This document shows positions 32,214 to 34,404 of a stretch of DNA of 34,404 nucleotides, piece by piece. Positions within the stretch are counted from its first letter, which is position 1. Every line of letters begins with the position of its first letter. The notes below the pieces were generated by a model. The model did not search any database. It had not been told where the DNA came from and was given only the letters and a program-made list of their open reading frames with translations. A program made the translations under genes and the position numbers. The stretch is from Apostichopus parvimensis (Eukaryota > Echinodermata > Holothuroidea > Aspidochirotida > Stichopodidae), in contig KN882380.1 of assembly GCA_000934455.1 (NCBI GenBank), positions 182,619 to 217,022 of the forward strand. The letters run 5' to 3'.

Positions 32214-34228
32214 CTGGAGACAAAAAGGAGAAAAATATTCGCCGACGTTTGTATGCACTACTGTGTCGGGACGATCGCGACCAGACGTCGTCTTCTGCCA
32301 GTGTCAATCTTTTTTAGACCTACTCCTAATCCTAAGTAAGATATATTCACCGGACTTAAAAAGGACTTTTGCATTTGGACGATTATGACATGTCTTTATC
32401 TGTAAATGTTCATCTTGCGATACCAACTTCATATACTAAACGATATTTCAAGAAATGATTCACGTAAAATTGTTTCCATCTGGGAGATGAAAGGGGGAGG
32501 GGGAGGGGAACAGATATGATTACCTATAACATGCATGGTGTCATTTTTGAAAGCAACTCACATGGCATGTGGTCCCCTCCCAACACCATACACAACCCAA
32601 AAAACCCTCACCGTAGTGCTAAACTTAGGACATGTGTCATTGAACACATGCAATAAAGGTATTCGCCCGTGAAAATTGAAAAATGTCAAGATTCATTTTT
32701 TGCTTGGGTGACGTAGCGAGGTCCACTTAGATATACAATGTAGGCATTTTGGAAAAGGAATCAAATTTTTCTGCCTAGAGCCCAAATGTTCTGCTTAAAC
32801 ATCTCACACACCAATTCCTCCCACATCACCCCCTCCTTCCTTTCCCCCTCTCCCCCTCCCCCACATTACAATAAATAAGATGGTTCTCACCTCAATGCAT
32901 CCTTGTACTTATCTATCAAGACTTGTTTCTCTTCTTTATCTTCGATCCAAAATTCGCTTGGGCAAACAAAGTTAGACGGTACTCTGCATACCGGGCATGC
33001 TCTGCAGAAAAAGAAAACAACATCAAAATTTGCAACCGTTTGTACTTTCCGTTATACTATGTCATACAGTAGTTACACATACTTGTTATAACCTTTAATC
33101 CATATCGAAGAATCCCATTCCGTGAGTTATTAATCGTTCAATCTTATATACATAAGTTTGCATCCCACAAATTTGTTCAATGTTGTTTCATTTGCAAACT
33201 TCTCTCCTAGTGCCAGCTCTTGCCAGTTGGCTACTGCAATAGATTATGTTGCCAGGTGCCTTATAATCCTTCCTTAAAAAAACTATCAAATATCACACAG
33301 CTAGATCTTGTACATTTTGCCTCCCTTAAAATTCCAGAATCTCACCTGACGACTTTCTTCTCGCACTCCTTCGAGGAACGCCATTTACGTATACACTCGA
33401 GGCAGAAGGCGTGTGTGCAGTTTGTGAGGATGCCAAACTTTTGATCTTTGTGGTTGGTCTTCTCCAGGACGATCTCCATGCAGATACTGCAGCTTACCGC
33501 TTCGCTCCTCTGAAGATCAAAGGATTCTTTCATGGACACCTCATGGTTCTTAATACATTCCTATTGGATGGAGAGAAAGAAAAAAAACAGGTGATCCTAC
33601 CACTGAGAATTGACCATGAAACCCCACCCCCCCCCCCCTACATATCAGTTCTTGGTGTCAATGTCTGTAGTATGGTAGGACAGCCAATTTGCTGAAATAT
33701 CGTTTTCTTTCAATCGCAGTATCACTAACACTTGTCTCCCCTGCACACCAACCCAGAAATAGGGAGGTCCATCCGGATAAATTAAAAGCCAGAGCTAGGT
33801 CTCAGCATCAACCATGACAGATTAAAATGTACAGTAAACATTACATGTTTGTAGTCGGTAACCTACTCCCTCCCCCTCCCCCACCCCATTCCCCCAATCT
33901 CTTTCCTATCTGTAAAGGGGCCGAATCAACCGAATATAAAAAATCTGTTTCGTACAGCATATATACATTTTTAAAATTGTTTATTCCTCGGCAGTACTCA
34001 CTTCTTTATGCTGTTGGTTCTGTTCCGATTCAAAGGGGTGCAGGCAGGCCATGTTGCAGAATTCGCAGACCTTGCCGTGGGTGTAGCAGCAGTTATCGCC
34101 ATACCTACAAGTACCCTTGAAGGCAAAAGGACAGAGAATATCCTTACTGCTGATGGTACTGTTCTGAGTATTTTCCTCGACGGCGTCCGGGTTGGACTTC
34201 TTGGCGGCAGAGGAATAACTGGATGGGA
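31712..34228 (-). CDS. MKRN1: Makorin-type RING E3 ubiquitin ligase (MKRN1-like), 3' four exons, 5' incomplete
   Basis: Four minus-strand exons (34228-34002, 33560-33346, 33001-32891, 32213-31712) join in frame to about 350 residues and a TGA stop. Order: CCCH finger (visible C32, C40, C46, H50; CX7CX5CX3H); makorin-specific Cys-His motif (C54, C57, C61, H63, H73, C77, H81); C3HC4 RING (C99, C102, C123, H125, C128, C131, C149, C152); last CCCH finger (C188, C198, C204, H208; CX9CX5CX3H) inside [18 protein letters not shown]; then a long acidic tail rich in Asp/Glu and Ser. This order is unique to makorins. By family knowledge they are RNA-binding E3 ligases. [16 protein letters not shown] and [10 protein letters not shown] favour MKRN1 over MKRN2. 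The N-terminal one or two CCCH fingers must lie beyond the right edge. Confidence 0.97.
32214..32890 (-). other. Makorin intron
   Basis: A GT-AG intron of 677 bases with two G/C-rich tracts (about 32491-32510 and 32828-32863). Nothing else recognised. Confidence 0.9.
32891..33001 (-). CDS. MKRN1: Makorin exon: end of RING and linker
   Basis: On the minus strand the acceptor is TTTTTCTGCAG and the donor GTGAGA. It starts by completing a split Arg codon and reads [18 protein letters not shown] followed by [18 protein letters not shown]. This equals the conserved makorin linker between the RING and the last CCCH finger. Confidence 0.96.
33002..33345 (-). other. Makorin intron
   Basis: A GT-AG intron of 344 bases. 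Nothing recognised inside. Confidence 0.9.
33346..33560 (-). CDS. MKRN1: Makorin exon: RING finger
   Basis: On the minus strand the acceptor is CCATCCAATAG and the donor GTGAGA. It has 71 codons plus two bases. It completes the Cys-His motif (ECIKNH) and carries CSICMEIV...[14 protein letters not shown], six of the eight RING ligands. The last CPVC pair is in the next exon. Confidence 0.97.
33561..34001 (-). other. Makorin intron
   Basis: A GT-AG intron of 441 bases with a 12-base poly(C) run at 33627-33638 and a C-rich tract near 33868. Confidence 0.9.
34002..34228 (-). CDS. MKRN1: Makorin exon: CCCH finger plus makorin Cys-His motif
   Basis: On the minus strand the acceptor is TTTGTTTTGCAG and the donor GTGAGT. 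The first two bases complete a codon, then 75 codons follow. A low-complexity Ser/Asn/Glu segment leads into [17 protein letters not shown] and [17 protein letters not shown]. This corresponds to the third CCCH finger and the Cys-His motif of vertebrate makorin-1. Overlapping open frames on both strands here are shadows. Confidence 0.96.
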
Positions 34229-34404
34229 CTGCAAAACAAAGAGTTATATAATGAGACATGATTGACCTGGTTAAAAGTCTTCTTTTATTTCTAGACTACA
34301 CATTCCCAATTGGAAGGAGTAGCTGGTTATATCTCTTAACGGCCATTTCCACTTTCCACCAGAATACTAATACAATGACAAGAAACTTTACCCCTGGGAC
34401 TTTT

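Noticed and set aside
32004-32307. Minus-strand open frames in makorin exon region
   Set aside because: They are alternative frames of the true makorin exon, starting in the intron. The real frame has no Met early enough to be called from a start codon.
31799-32317. 172-codon plus-strand open frame
   Set aside because: It is the antisense shadow of the GC-rich makorin terminal exon; its Val/Pro/Glu composition is the complement of the Asp/Glu-coding strand.

Overview
This is a eukaryotic nuclear window. It has short coding exons with canonical GT-AG introns, AT-rich non-coding DNA full of microsatellites and poly(G)/poly(C) runs, tRNA-derived SINE-like elements and a LINE 3' end. The two recognisable genes are conserved animal signalling genes, and the introns are small to medium (about 0.3-1.8 kb). 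The repeat style suggests a marine invertebrate, possibly an echinoderm such as a sea cucumber. That taxonomic guess is inference, not something the sequence proves.

Layout. Bases 1-12015 have no exon I can defend. They hold a 5'-truncated LINE 3' end (about 2254-2640), G-rich tracts, a CpG-elevated patch near 9.2-9.8 kb and a striking excess of the 7-mer TACAGTA/TACTGTA. Six plus-strand exons from 12016 to 18061 encode the C-terminal part of a RASSF1/3/5-class (C1-RA-SARAH) Ras-association protein. The first half of its C1 domain lies upstream and was not found. A polyadenylation signal follows at about 18468. Bases 18.5-31.1 kb are non-coding as far as I can read. They carry several tandem repeats (13-bp unit at 20.4 kb, 145-bp unit at 21.2 kb, 70-bp duplication at 24.6 kb, degenerate array at 29.5 kb) and a tRNA-derived SINE at 25.9 kb. 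From 34228 down to 31712 on the minus strand, four exons encode the C-terminal part of a makorin-type RING E3 ubiquitin ligase, closest to MKRN1. Its upstream exons lie beyond the right edge.

The two genes converge tail to tail about 13 kb apart and have no known joint pathway. RASSF proteins scaffold Ras-family GTPases to Hippo/MST kinases through SARAH domains; makorins are RNA-binding ubiquitin ligases. I found no operon, CRISPR array, phage or bacterial feature. The most unusual signal is the regional TACAGTA/TACTGTA enrichment in the first 15.7 kb, followed by about 10.8 kb with none.
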